Of a stretch of DNA of 64,000 bases, positions 51,316-62,589 are shown piece by piece. The DNA lies in the NCBI GenBank assembly GCA_963693085.1, contig OY856412.1, positions 344,954,957-345,018,956 on the forward strand, written 5' to 3'. Numbering within the stretch: position 1 is the first letter of the stretch; each line of letters opens with the position of its first letter. The DNA is from Alisma plantago-aquatica (lineage: Eukaryota > Streptophyta > Magnoliopsida > Alismatales > Alismataceae). The notes beneath the pieces are model-generated. The model saw only the letters and a list, made by a program, of their open reading frames with translations. It was not told where the DNA came from and did no database searches. The position numbers were made by a program, and so were the translations under genes.

Positions 51316-51960
51316 AGATCTTATTATGAAGGTTTTGGTATTCAACATGCAAAGATAGTTCCAAGAACCCTAAAACAGAATGGTTTAGCTGAAAGGATGA
51401 ATAGAACTACTATGGAAAAAGTCAGATGCATGATGAAGAATGCCAAATAAACTAAGGTGTTCTGGACGAAGGCTATGAATATTGCTTTCTACTTGATTAA
51501 TAGGTCACCATCTTTTCTTTTGGAGTTTTATACTCTAGAGAGTGTGTGAGCAGGAAGCCAACTTCTTACTCTCACCTTAAGAGTATTTGGAAGAAAGGTA
51601 TTTGCACATGTTACTGAGGAGTAGAGGCAAAAACATGATGAAATATCTACTCCCTGTATTTTTCTTGGTTATGGTGATGAGTAGTTTGGCTACCAGCTTT
51701 GAGAACCTAAAAAGAAGAAGATGAGCAAGTACAGAGATGTGATTCTTCTTTTAGGATCCGATGCATTTTAATGTTGTGAATATAGAAACTATAAAGTTTG
51801 TCGATGATTTTATGATTAATAAACCAGTTCCCCCTCCAATCTAATAGAATGCTATTGTAGAGAACATTGAGGATGATGAAACAATGATGTGCTGGAGGTT
51901 GATCTTAGTGCAAATGATGGCTACTAAGTAGGGGGAACAACCCCAACATGTAGATCCAAT
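51316..51960 (+). pseudogene. copia-I integrase, second part, and link to RT
   Basis: Resumes the integrase core with R-S-Y-Y-E-G-F-G-I-Q-H and L-A-E-R-M-N-R-T, which contains the catalytic Glu, then F-Y-L-I-N-R-S-P-S. The integrase C-terminal block follows: L-R-V-F-G, A-H-V-T, and I-F-L-G-Y-G-D-E with a K-K-K-M-S-K-Y-R-D-V-I stretch (51650-51745). TAA and TAG codons replace several residues. Confidence 0.88.
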
Positions 51961-52029
51961 AGAGCCACAATTGAGAAGGTCTACTAGAGAGAAACATGCG
52001 TCTACTAGATATTCTTATTCAAAATGGTC

Positions 52030-53145
52030 ATTGATCAAAAAAGAGGAGGATTCATAACTCTATGAGGAAGCAAAGTATCATTGGGGAAAAATGATAAGTG
52101 GTTGCATGTAATGCAAGATGAGATGGACTCAATGAAGAAAAATGATACCTATGAGTTATGCAAGCTTCCTGGAGGTAGAAAAGCCTTAAAGAACAAGTCG
52201 GTCTTCAAGATAAAGAAGTATGGTAACGAAAACATTGTGAGATACAAAGCCAAACTCATGGTGAAAGGATTTGGGAAAAAATAAGCGATTATTATTGATG
52301 AGATATTTTCTCTAATGGCAAAGTACCTTCCATCCACACAATTTTAGGATTCTCAGCTAATTAAGCCTTGATATTGAGCAACTTGATGTGTAGACAACCT
52401 TCCTCCATGGCGAGCTAGAGGGAACGATCTATATACGGGAACCTGAAGGATTTACATTGAAAGAAAAAGAACACATTTTTTGCATGTTGAAGAAAAGTCT
52501 CTATGGATTGAGACAAGCACCCAAGAAGTGGTAGAAAAAGTTTGATTATTTAGTGCCAAAGAAAAGTTACCAAGCAGTGAAACAAGCACCTCATAGTATT
52601 TGGGAAAAATAAGAGATTTTTATGGTTGAGATATTTTCTCTAATGGTAAAAGTTCCTTCCACCCACACAGTTTTAGGATTGTCAACTACTTAAGCCTTGA
52701 TATTAATCAACTTGATGTGTGGACAACCTTCCTCCATGGTGAGCTAGAGTAATCAACCTCAAGGATTTGCATTCAAAAGAAAAGAACACATTTTTTGTAT
52801 ATTGAAGAAAAGGATCTATGGATTGAAACAACCACCCAAGTAGACGTACAAAAATTTGATTGCTCTGTGTTGAAGAAAAGTAACCACAAGATAGAGGAAA
52901 ATCATTGTATTTACTTCAAGAGATATTTTGGTGAGAGTTTTATCATTCTCTTTATTTTTGTTGATGATAAGTTTGTTGTTTGTAAAGATGCTCTGATGAT
53001 TTCCATGTTGAAGAAGGAATTATTTAAATATTTTGACATGAAAGAGTTGGGACCTGCCAAATAGATTCTTGGCATGGACATCAGGTGTGACACGAAGCAA
53101 AGAAACTTTGGTTGACATACGAGATATGTTGAGTGTATCCTTGAT
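52030..53145 (+). pseudogene. copia-I reverse transcriptase (broken, with internal duplication)
   Basis: The RT N-part lies in 52081-52284: M-Q-D-E-M-D-S-M-K-K-N-D-T-Y-E-L and Y-K-A-K-L-M-V-K-G-F-G. The next block (D-E-I-F-S-L-M-A-K, L-E-Q-L-D-V, F-L-H-G-E-L-E-G-T-I-Y) ends in Y-G-L-R-Q-A-P-K-K-W and is then repeated with changes. The catalytic motif is F-V-D-D at 52957-52968, followed by K-D-A-L and F-D-M-K-E-L-G-P-A-K. Stops and shifts occur throughout. The duplication would have inserted about 110 residues in the middle of the RT. Confidence 0.92.
52271..52870 (+). repeat. Tandem duplication inside copia-I RT (period 329 bp)
   Basis: 52271-52599 and 52600-about 52870 share the order ttgggaaaaa, gagatattttctctaatgg, ccttgatatt, acaaccttcctccatgg and aaagaacacattttttg. 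The second copy lacks about 25 bases of the GTIY part. Confidence 0.92.
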
Positions 53146-53700
53146 AGGTTGAACATGATGGGAGCAAAGTCAGCTGATACTCCTCTAGCCAATCACTTCA
53201 GACTAAGTAGAAAACAATATCCTTCAACTGAACAAGAAAAGCAAGAGATGACTCCAATAATCCACTCTACTGTAGTAAGATGTCTAGTGCATGCCATGGT
53301 GTGCCCTAGGTCTGATATTGCACATGTAGTTGGTGTGAGTAGTAAATTTTTATTTAACCCTAGTAATGAGCATTGGAATGCTACTGAATAGATACTCAGA
53401 TATTTGAGAGGTGCATCAAGTGTTTGTTTATGCTTTGATGGCGCACCACCAGTTCTTACAACTTTTATAGATGCAGATTTAGCAGGTGATCTTGATCACA
53501 TGAAGTCTACCTTTGGTTTTCTATACACTCTTGCAGAGGGTGTTGTTAGTTGGCAATCTAAATTACAAAAGTTTATTGCTTTATCAACTACTAAGGCATA
53601 ATATATCGCAGGCTGTGAAATAATAAAATAAATTGTTTGGCTAAAATGTTTCTTCCAAGAACTAGGTTTAAAATAGGATGAGTACATTATTCACAGTGAC
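53146..53700 (+). pseudogene. copia-I RNase H, first part
   Basis: The frames 53149-53391 and 53404-53601 read as the end of copia RT and RNase H: M-G-A-K-S-A-D-T-P-L-A, R-S-D-I-A-H-V-V-G, I-L-R-Y-L-R-G, F-I-D-A-D-L-A-G-D, then S-W-Q-S-K-L-Q-K-F-I-A-L-S-T-T-K-A. A TAA follows where the conserved Glu of T-K-A-E-Y is expected. The segment ends at I-I-H-S-D, interrupted at 53700 by the solo LTR. The TSD gtgac is 53696-53700. Confidence 0.92.
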
Positions 53701-54215
53701 TGTGAAAGGCTGGATTTCTGGTTTAATTTCGAGGATGAAATATCATTTAAGGTGTGTAGGATGTGATGGAGTGCACTTTTGGAATCCTTAAACGTACAAT
53801 GGCATAAGTGAAATCATATGATTAAGTTAGTTTGAGAGTTATAAGTGCTTACGGTAAAGTTGAGTGTTGTTGGATGTTGATATTATGATTAAGATTCCTA
53901 GACCAAGATATTTAGGTCTCAATATTAGCAAATAATGTGTCTTGTTGTATTACGGGGAAAGATTTCACATTTTTGGATCTTAGGAGTTGTTAACCCGTGA
54001 CGTTTCACACGATTGGGCTAGTCCCACGGATTGAACTTGTAGCTGGAATCAACCCAGGCCATTGGTGATGGATCTAAGGACCAACACCTTACCTTCAACC
54101 TTGAGTAGTGGGAGCTGAGACCGTGAGACGTGGAGTACTTATGGTGCATCCTCTAAGTCACGACCTCAGAAGACGTGGGGATAGAAAGAACCAACTGGCA
54201 GTTGATCTCGTCACA

Positions 54216-54225
54216 CATATATAAG
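54216..54225 (+). promoter_or_regulatory. TATA box of the solo LTR
   Basis: catatataag, followed after about 30 bp by the start of a GC-rich leader-like segment (54250-55330) unlike the AT-rich flanks. Confidence 0.6.
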
Positions 54226-56345
54226 TGAACTACCCTCTTGTGTAATAAGCCAGGAAGACCAAAGTAGGAAGAACGAGCCCCCCATCTTCCCTCTCATCTC
54301 CAATGCTGAGAGCAGAGGCGTTTTCCTCCCGCTCCTTCACACCCATTGTGGGAAACTGCAAGCCCCAGGGTCACGAGGAGGAGCTGGATAATGAATCATG
54401 TAGAACCGCAGGTCATCCTGAGCACGGTCCAACTCCAGGCCATCGTCCCCCGTGCCGTCCAAGTGTGAAGTCCCTAGTCTAATGGTGGAGCAGACCCAGG
54501 TGTCGGAGGAGAGCCGCACGACGGCATGTTTGCGAAGTCACATAGGTGACGCAAGGCGGCGTCAGGCGCGGAGGAGACGGACGCATAGGTAGGCGTCGGA
54601 CTCTGAGATCACGAGCGGAGGTGCAAAAACGCCGCTGCTGCTTCGACAAGGCAGAAGCGCATACAGTCGATCGGGGCAGAAAGGAAGCCGCAGGCATCGA
54701 GTGTTGTGGATGATAGAGAGACGTGTTGTGTTGAGCAAAGGACAAAGGAAGTAGGAACAATCAGAGAGTTTCGCACAACCGACAATTTCTCCCCAAAGTT
54801 CTTCTCTGTGGCGGCGTCCAATCGAGGAGCTCAAAGTATCAGCGCTGACCTCCGTGGTTGAAGCAGCAGAGGGTTACGATGGTAGCAGATGGCTTCCGGA
54901 GACAAAGGCTAGCAGAGCAGCGCCAGGTCCGACCTCACAACGGTGATCTCGTGCACCGGAGTCTCCCAACGGCAACAACAAACTAAGGAGGAGAGGGATG
55001 CCTATCCCTCATCGATGCCCTATTCCTCGGCTATGCCCAGGCACAACGGGAAAGTTGGAAATTAGAGGACGGCACCGTAGAGGAAGAGAGAGCAAAACTC
55101 TTAGTCGTGATGAATATCGGAGAGGAGTCATCAGACAGCGGCGCTGAGGGCAGAGTCCTGCAGGACTCACGAACGTGTCAGACGTGAGGAGGCTAGGGGA
55201 GACTAAGACCGGTTCAACCCAGCAAACCGGCTAGTCCTAAGGCAGCCAGTGGCCCAAAGCATGGCACAACCCAAGTCAGGCAGGGCCGCACCCTGCTAGT
55301 GGCCACGTGGCAACGCCTGAGTGGCCAATAAAAGGTAAAATCCGAGTAATACCTCGATCTTTGAAAATGCATAGTAATTAGTGTGTTTCTCATAAAAATA
55401 CAAATGAAATATCAAAATGTTCAGAAAAATGCATAGAACAACCTGGAACTATAATATCAGGCTTTTGATGCTTAAATCTCAGTAATATCATGAAAGATGT
55501 GTAATGCTTGTTCAGTGGATAATAAATAGCAAATGATGACATAAAATTATGGAAAAATGTCAGTAACTCCATGATAATGTTTATAATGCACCTGATGTCA
55601 AGGATGATCATGTTGGTGTATGAAATTATGTATTTTGCTCCATATGGCTAATTAGGGCTAATAACCCTAAATAAAATGCAATAAATGCACACATGCTCAA
55701 TAAATGATGAAATTCACAGAGTAAGCTCATATCAACATATGGAACTTCAGTTTTAATTATTGGATCATAATGATGAACATAATCCATGTTATATGAAGAT
55801 GAATCTTAGTACATGTTATAAAACCCTAATCTCGATTAATGATGTAACCTTGGGTTAATTAATGTGTACAAAAATGACATGGAACTTAATGCTCAGATAA
55901 TGAACCACAATCTAGAAAATGAAATCAGTATGATAATTCTTAGACAAGAATGCAAGTAATAATGAGAATATCCTAATGAGTTAAGAAAACCCTAAAATGG
56001 ATATAATTAGGGTTAAGATGAGATATAAGATGATAAGAACCTGATGATAGTATATGATCTTGTCTTGATCATGTTTGACCAAGCTTATAGTTGACATCAG
56101 TGATATGTGATTAGAATGTCTCTTTGGAAGGTACGCCATTACCTCTTACTTGGCTTATTATACAATATGCTTGTGTTATATGTGTAGTAAAATACTTGGC
56201 ATATGATATTGGTTGAAATGATTGTTCCTGTATGTTATGTTGCTTGAGCTTTTCCATACTTATGGCTATGAACACATGAAACATAAAGTATCTGATCCAT
56301 CATATGATATCACTAAACTCTATGGTAGTACACTGCATTGACAAA

Positions 56346-56450
56346 CATCAAAGCCCTAGGGGCAGATGTAGAATCAAAGCTCTAGGGGCAGATGTACGAT
56401 TTATATGACAAGGCCTAAAGACATCAAAGCCCTAGGGGCAGATGTACGAG
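56346..56450 (+). repeat. Three copies of a 25-30 bp motif
   Basis: atcaaagccctaggggcag-type units at 56346-56370, 56371-56399 and 56421-56450 in the 3' part of the solo LTR. Confidence 0.85.
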
Positions 56451-57041
56451 ATATATGATGGAAACTAAGCTTAAAATATGTGTTCTCTTTTGTTAATGAA
56501 TATCCTTGTGCAAGTATATGCTTTTCTTATATTCTTCTGTTACTGCCAAGTATATTAGTTTTATCTTATTGCCAAGATATGATGAGAGGTATATAAAAGA
56601 CATGTAGGCATACTCAGTACAATATTCTTGAATATTGTGTTGACGTGTACCACATGTAATCTTTTTGTTTAGGTTGTGGTTATGCTCTTGAAGATCCAGG
56701 ATAGTTGCGAGTTGTGTAGCGAGCTGATGTACAGGTGGACCTGTTGTCTTAAGATCTTGTTGTTTAGATGTAGTACATGTATATGTTATAGTTTGTTGTT
56801 CAATATGTAATATCAAATGTTGTAATAATTCATGTTGTAATTATATGTTGAATGGTGAACATGTGTTGTGGTTTTATTATTGTTCATGTGCATGTGCTAC
56901 TGATTGTTTCCTTCTGACTCCCTTGATTTTCTTCTTCTTAGCCTCTTGTGTGATGTTTAAATTAGGATTCTCGCCGAGGTGAGGGTTTTAATTTGGACGT
57001 CACACATCAGTTTAAGTTTTAGAAAATCCGGGGACGTCACA

Positions 57042-57305
57042 GTGACAGTCAGAGTCTCATAGACTTGAGCACTAATTCTTCCTATTACTCCATGATAAAG
57101 CATATTGATTTGAGATACCATGAGATACCACTGGTTGCATGAAGCTATCAATCATTACTATTTGAAGTTGAAGAATGTCCACACCAACGATAATCTTTCT
57201 AACATGCTAGTGAAGACAATTCCTACAAAGAAGTTTGCTATTCGTAAGGAACTCATTCAATTTGTCTCCGAGTGAAGAGTCATGAGAACAATCTCTTCTT
57301 TGGGC
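57042..57305 (+). pseudogene. copia-I RNase H, second part
   Basis: Resumes with S-D-S-Q-S-L-I-D-L, N-S-S-Y-Y-S-M-I-K-H-I-D-L-R-Y-H, then, after a frameshift, L-K-L-K-N-V-H-T-N-D-N-L-S-N-M-L-V-K near 57160-57215 and K-K-F-A-I-R-K-E-L. This is the usual end of copia pol, stopping shortly before the PPT. Confidence 0.9.
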
Positions 57306-57318
57306 TGGAGGGAGAGAT
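57306..57318 (+). other. copia-I polypurine tract
   Basis: tggagggagagat directly before TGTTTGGGC. Confidence 0.8.
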
Positions 57319-57750
57319 TGTTTGGGCAACGATCCTATTTTTCAGCCCACCTTGGGCTAGGCCCATTAGGGAACTAATGACTTGCAGCTGCCATGACGAA
57401 GGGGGTTAAATACCCCACACCAGCATTCGCACAAAACGTAACATTCCTAAGTCAAAGACAAAACAACCTCCATTTTTTATATCATGTTCCCTCGACGGAA
57501 AGAAAAGAAGTCAAGAAAGAGGAAAGAAGAAAAAGGAAGAGGGTGGTACCACTTTGGTTTCTTGACCGATCTTGATACCACCGACTTCTCCACCATCATT
57601 TCTATTTTTATTCACCTAGATATTCTCTGCAAGGGATGTCTTTCGGGTTGCCTTTTGGTATTTATATTGCTTTGTATTCCTCAAATTTTCTGATCAGTGG
57701 ATTAGTTTATTTTTCAATCGAACTTCGACCCAATTGATTTTTTCCTAACA
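57319..57750 (+). repeat. copia-I 3' LTR
   Basis: About 432 bp, TGTTTGGG...CCTAACA, after the pol end and PPT. A TATA-like gttaaatac lies near 57405. The right end is set by the CCTAACA terminus only, because no second LTR was found to compare. Confidence 0.75.
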
Positions 57751-58095
57751 TATTATAAAAAAAATTCACGTAAATCTTAGTATTCTCTGTTGTTTCTTGT
57801 CTGTGTATTTATATTATAGGTGATATCTTGTATATTATGTTGTTGTACTGCTTTCACATACTGGATATTGAGTCCCTAATCCTTACGTACAAGTTCATCC
57901 GTAATGATTGCCTGTTAGATATCGACACATCTTGCAACAACCCCTTTAAAAAAACTGTGGAATTTTCAATTTAATTGTGTCTAGTAGATAGCAACTTTAT
58001 ATTGTCATGTACATTAAAAAATAAAGACTGAAATGAAAAACATGTCTGCTTATTAAATGCCATACACGAGGAACTAAACAAAGTATTCGAGATGA
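57751..58095. other. Spacer between the TE nest and the SBT gene
   Basis: Contains the SBT 3' UTR on the - strand. A weak poly(A) signal (aataag on -, 58049-58054) is about 45 bp after the stop. No other feature seen. Confidence 0.5.
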
Positions 58096-60429
58096 CTATG
58101 CCGACGGCTTTCCAAATAGAACCGAGATAGGGCTATTGACGGTGATTTTGGCATCGTTTGAAACCCATGTAAGGAGGCCCTCGGAGAACCACGTCGGCGG
58201 CGGCTCTAAGCTGTTTAGCTCAAAGGTTACCAGAAAAGACTGTTGCTGACCAACCTCAGTGAAGTAGAGAATTTCAGGCTGGACGGTAACAAGGACCCCC
58301 GGCGGCCGGTTGACTCGCACCTTGTAAGACGACATAGTTTGACCAACATTTATCACCGTGCGCGAGACCCGCCTTGTGGCTTGTCGGGAAGGAGGTTTGG
58401 TGGGAGAGCGGAAGTCCACTGTCAAGGAAGGATAGTTGAGGTCGGCTTCAATTATGGCCCTGTATGCAGAGCAAGTAGTGCGCTCCATGGTGATCATGCT
58501 GACTTGCTTGTCAGTGAAGCCTAGGCCACACAGGTAGTTGATGTAGTCATCGATCTTGATATCGTAGACTAGGCCCGGGTTGTTCGCCTTGACTGGGTTT
58601 ACGTGACCAGATCCGGTGGCGAAGAAGTCAGCCTTCCTGTTCTCCAGTAGGTCGGTGATTGGTGCTCCTCTGAGGTTGGTAAGGTCTGCCGTAGTCATGA
58701 TGGCAGACTTGATCATGGCCGGCGTCCAGTTCGGGTGGGTGTTCTTCAGGAGAGCAGCAACGCCGCTCAGGTGGGGGCAGGACATGGATGTGCCTGGCAT
58801 AAAAACGAATTCGAGCTGTCCCGCCTGAATATTGACCTTTGGAAATGCTGCCAGTATATCCACTCCAGGGCCAATGATGTCTGGTTTCAGAATCCCAGGA
58901 TTCACCGTGCTGGGGCCACGAGAAGAGAAGGTCGCTACTGCGGGAGCAGACCAAGCTGCACCAGGTCCGATTTCTGTTCCTTTGAAGATCATGGAAGCTG
59001 TAGCGTTTGTTCCAGCTAAAGCTGCTGCCAAAAGGTACCTTTGGATCCTTTTCCAGTCGAAATTGCTGATCTCCGAGGTCGGAATATTGTGTAGACCAGC
59101 TCGGGTCTCCAGCCCTCGAGTAGCGGGGTTCACCAGTACCATCCCCGCTCCTCCTGCTTTTTGAACGGCTGCTCCTTTTTCATTGCTATTGGCCTTTTCC
59201 AGAATTGCATCCGCGGCTTGCATACATATCACCAGCTTGCCCTTTACATCCATGCTCTGCAATAGCGTATGGTTGTGACAGAAACTGGCCGATGGATCAT
59301 CGGCTGAAAATGGGACAACGAGGGGGAGGGAGGAGGAGGTGAAATTTGTAGGTTGATATGCAGACTGTCCTTCCAGCTCCTCTCCGTTTCCGAGCACAAC
59401 CACTGACCGAATCCTACGATCTATGGTGCTGGCGCCGACGGTTAGCATCCAAGGAGCCGTGTTCGCCACCGTTCCAATAAACGGCCCTTCGTTGCCGGCG
59501 CCGGCGCTGACGAATACCCCTTTGCGGATCGCCCCGAAGCTCGCAATCCCAAGGGGGTCATCGTACAAGTTCCGGGCCACGAAACGGAGAGACAGCGAGA
59601 GTACGTCGACGCCGTCTGCCACGGCGCTGTCAATCGCTGCGACAAAATCTGCCGTGGTTGCCCCAGTCATGTCCCCAACTTTGTACACGGCGAGCCAAGC
59701 TTCGGGAGCAATACCGGCCGCCGTGCCTCTGGCGGCACCCAGCACACTGGCATTCGCTACAAACCGCCCGGCGGCTGTTCCCGCCACGTGTGTTCCGTGT
59801 CCAGTGGGATCGAAGGGCTCTGGGTTTACAGATACGTTCTGATGGTCGAATATCCTTGCCCCTATGAGCTTTTTGTTGCAGAACTTCTTGTTGCCGAACT
59901 CGCATTTGCCCTTCCACCTTGGTGGGGGCGGCGCCATGCCGTCGTCTGTGAAAGAAGGGTGAGAAGGGTCGATGCCGGAGTCTACCACTCCGATGATCAC
60001 ACCTCTCCCGTACCCAGCAGCGCCACCCCAGAAGTTGTTCGGACCGGGATATAGACCGAGGAAGCTTGGAGTGTGGGTCGTTAGAAAGGATGCCCGTTTC
60101 ACGTCCGGCTCTGCATGTAGGAATCCATCCATCTCCCTCATCGCCTCCAGTTCCTCTGCCGTCAACCTCGCCGCAAAGCCACTCAAAGCGTGGGTATAGG
60201 AATACACCAACCGTGAGTCTGTCAACCCACCGTCGGAGCTGATCCTGGGCTGAGGCAAGAACGCCTCGTGCCAGTCCCGATGGGAGCCGGCATGGTCGGG
60301 TGGAGGCTTGTGGACATGGACGATGTAGGTGATGCGGTCAGTATTCTCACATGATGCTTGATCAGACAAGCAGTGAATGCAAAGGATTAGGAAAAGGGTG
60401 ATGCGGGCAAATGAGGGGAAAGTTGTCAT
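58096..60429 (-). CDS. Subtilisin-like serine protease (plant SBT family, S8A), intact
   Basis: Secreted serine endopeptidase that would act in the cell wall or apoplast. The 777-aa frame has no intron. I chose ATG 60429-60427: the open frame extends 11 codons further only to a TTG, and this ATG has A at -3 and is followed by a hydrophobic signal peptide (residues 1-27). Then come the I9 inhibitor prodomain (34-116), the mature start TTHTPSF (117), catalytic Asp150 in VVDSGID, His211 in GHGTH, the oxyanion Asn313 in SAGAGNEGP, a PA insert (about 345-480), Ser548 in GTSMS, and a C-terminal Fn3-like domain (664-772; DLNYPS, VINVG). Six N-glycosylation sequons fit secretion. Length and order are normal for the SBT1-type group; the subgroup and substrate cannot be told. 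It is more GC-rich than its neighbours, as many monocot genes are. Confidence 0.96.
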   Translation of the reverse strand: MTTFPSFARITLFLILCIHCLSDQASCENTDRITYIVHVHKPPPDHAGSHRDWHEAFLPQPRISSDGGLTDSRLVYSYTHALSGFAARLTAEELEAMREMDGFLHAEPDVKRASFLTTHTPSFLGLYPGPNNFWGGAAGYGRGVIIGVVDSGIDPSHPSFTDDGMAPPPPRWKGKCEFGNKKFCNKKLIGARIFDHQNVSVNPEPFDPTGHGTHVAGTAAGRFVANASVLGAARGTAAGIAPEAWLAVYKVGDMTGATTADFVAAIDSAVADGVDVLSLSLRFVARNLYDDPLGIASFGAIRKGVFVSAGAGNEGPFIGTVANTAPWMLTVGASTIDRRIRSVVVLGNGEELEGQSAYQPTNFTSSSLPLVVPFSADDPSASFCHNHTLLQSMDVKGKLVICMQAADAILEKANSNEKGAAVQKAGGAGMVLVNPATRGLETRAGLHNIPTSEISNFDWKRIQRYLLAAALAGTNATASMIFKGTEIGPGAAWSAPAVATFSSRGPSTVNPGILKPDIIGPGVDILAAFPKVNIQAGQLEFVFMPGTSMSCPHLSGVAALLKNTHPNWTPAMIKSAIMTTADLTNLRGAPITDLLENRKADFFATGSGHVNPVKANNPGLVYDIKIDDYINYLCGLGFTDKQVSMITMERTTCSAYRAIIEADLNYPSLTVDFRSPTKPPSRQATRRVSRTVINVGQTMSSYKVRVNRPPGVLVTVQPEILYFTEVGQQQSFLVTFELNSLEPPPTWFSEGLLTWVSNDAKITVNSPISVLFGKPSA

Positions 60430-60483
60430 GATGTTGGAGTAGTCGATTGCCGTCGGTGCCAATAAACGAAACGAAAATCTCGC

Positions 60484-60492
60484 ATATATATT
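60484..60492 (-). promoter_or_regulatory. TATA box of the SBT gene
   Basis: tatatatgc-type box on the - strand, 55 bp before the ATG at 60429. This gives a transcription start near 60455 and a 5' UTR of about 25 bases. It argues against a start at 60462. Confidence 0.65.
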
Positions 60493-62589
60493 AGCATCTG
60501 CAGCCCCCTGCGCGTACGTAAGGATCGTTTTCTACAATTCTTTGACCTGGTATAAAGTTGTCATGGGAGCGCGCGGAAGGACAACCATTGGAATAGGTCA
60601 AATTAACACTGTGTTCGGCTACTAACTTTTCAAGTACTGGGATTTTATACATGAATTACCCGTTTTCGGTAATTCGGCTTCTGGCAGAGCCCCTGTCGCT
60701 GTAGCAGGTACGTGTGGAATGAATGGCCGGAAGACAGGAACGGCAAATCATGTTGCATTTTAAAATTCTGTCAAAATCGACGCGATTCTAGATCACCATA
60801 TTTATTGCTTCACACGATGGATACATGTACTTATAAAGTCCACTAATAATAACAAATTATGAAAATGACTGTATACAAATGCCGTATTCAAAAATCTGCT
60901 TCTCAAACTAAGCCTAAAGATACTGTTTTTCCATTGGAGAGGTGTCCAGTTAGGAATTAATGTTCATGTCGTAACATTCGCTCATGGTTGTTTCCAAGTT
61001 TTGTTCCATCCGAGGTTAGTCAAATAAGCATGATTGAATAATTTTCCGCTTCTTTTCCGCCCTATAGTTTTTTATTGAACGAGAAACAAACATCTATCTC
61101 CCTTCCAAGTCTTTTCCTTCCCGTTGCCTTTCGCCGACCAAGGTTAGATTTTAAATAAAACTATTTTTACCTTTCAGTTCGTTATCTTCCTGTGCTTTCC
61201 TACCAAGTTGGTATTGGAATTCTATCTAACCAAGTGGGTCTACAAAGCTCATTGTTAGATAACACAGTTTGAAACGGTCATTTCGTTTCGTTAATGACGA
61301 GTAAAATGCATTTAACGGAAGGCATAGATCGTACTTGATAAATGGCACTTGCTGATAAAGATTTACAACAATAGAATATGCGTACATAGTTCGTTTTTAT
61401 CAAAGATCTATACATAGATGAGACTGTGTACTATGAAAAATAACATATTTCTTAGTGTTACTACTATGAAACTGTGTTCGAACCTAGCCTCTCCTCTTTA
61501 TATTTTACATCAATCTTTTTAATAGTGACTCACCTTATTCAGTTGAATATCAATTTTATAATGAGAGTATGTTGATGATCCAATTTGATCACTTTATGCT
61601 TGATGATCCGGTTTTTGACATCAACGTGCACATAGGCCTAAGTTTCAAACTCTTTATACATTACCCTTTTGTAAATGGAATGGACCATCATCACTGTGAT
61701 CTTCTTGCTCTATAATATACATCGTGTGGTAAAGGATTCAATTATGAATCCAATGACACACAAATTGCCTCAATTAGACTTACATAGACCAAGCTCTGAC
61801 CATATGAAGTTTCATTGAGTTGTCATTGTTTTAAACTCTATTTCACTCCTTTGTTTTCTTTATGGGCCAACCCTCATTAGGCCCAGCCCATGCGTAGCCC
61901 ATCTGTTGGTGGTGTGTTTCCTCTAGCTCTCACCTTCTCTCGATCCACTTCAGCTCTTGAATCTGGGCCCGCAAATTGAGCTCTCCTAATCCAAGGGTTG
62001 TGACGCTTCATTATACCTCCGTACGTCGCACAACGACACGTCCACCGTGACACGAAAAACCACCATGACCCCCTACTCGGTCTTTTTTGGATAAGATTAG
62101 ATGCCCCAACCTTCATTTTTTTTCACTCCCTTTTGTTTCACCCTATTTTCCCTCTTATCCGCGCCCTCCAACAACCTGTTCCCCTTCTTCCTTCCCCCTC
62201 AGCTCCATGACGGCATTGTCAGTCCCAAGCATTTGGGGTTTCTATCATCATCTTCTATCAAGAGCATATGAGCCCATTGCCAGCTCTTGGATTTGCTCTG
62301 GACTCGGGCGGTCTGTTCTCAAACCTCCCTTGGCTGCGACTGCAAATTCACACCTCCTCCAGTGGTCGGGCCATGAGGAAGTAAAAAGAGGTCTGGTTGT
62401 TGGATTCAAATCCAATTGTGTGCACCCCCCCTCTGGTGGGTTGGTCCGGGTCAAGGACTTGGAAGGTACTACAAAGCATGGGGAAATAGATCGCTGGATG
62501 ATGGGTCAGCGACTGCCACAGACCACGTGTAAATGTAATGTCCCCTCCTTCTCTGTATGTTCTCAAAGAAAATTCTTGTAAAAATCATA
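60493..62589. other. Upstream region of SBT and intergenic DNA, no gene recognised
   Basis: The first part is the SBT promoter region. A C/T-rich frame on + at 62087-62581 (164 aa) and a frame on - at 61877-62116 have no recognisable domain and I do not call them. The segment 62100-62580 may be a worn part of the gypsy-I-like LTR that follows. Confidence 0.5.

Larger units (their letters stand above)
53701..57041 (+). mobile_element. Probable solo LTR of a gypsy-type element in copia-I RNase H
   Basis: 3341 bp with TGTGA...TCACA termini and an exact target duplication gtgac (53696-53700, 57042-57046). Removing it rejoins the RNase H at D-S-Q-S. No PBS, PPT or second LTR copy is seen, so a solo LTR formed by LTR-LTR recombination is the simplest reading. 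A TATA box (catatataag, 54216-54225) places it on the + strand. Near the left end, 53727-53768 resembles the N-F-E-D-E-I-S-F end of gypsy pol with a purine-rich run, which is unexpected inside an LTR and could instead mean a truncated full element. Confidence 0.78.

Noticed and set aside
54479..54834. Overlapping GC-rich frames on the - strand
   Set aside because: Arise from GC-rich composition in the solo LTR; no domain, and they oppose the LTR's own promoter.
60430..60462. An 11-codon N-terminal extension of the subtilase
   Set aside because: It begins at TTG, not ATG, and lies almost at the predicted transcription start; ATG 60429 gives a normal signal peptide.
62087..62581. 164-aa frame as a possible gene
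   Set aside because: No recognisable domain, low-complexity start, and adjacent to LTR-derived DNA.
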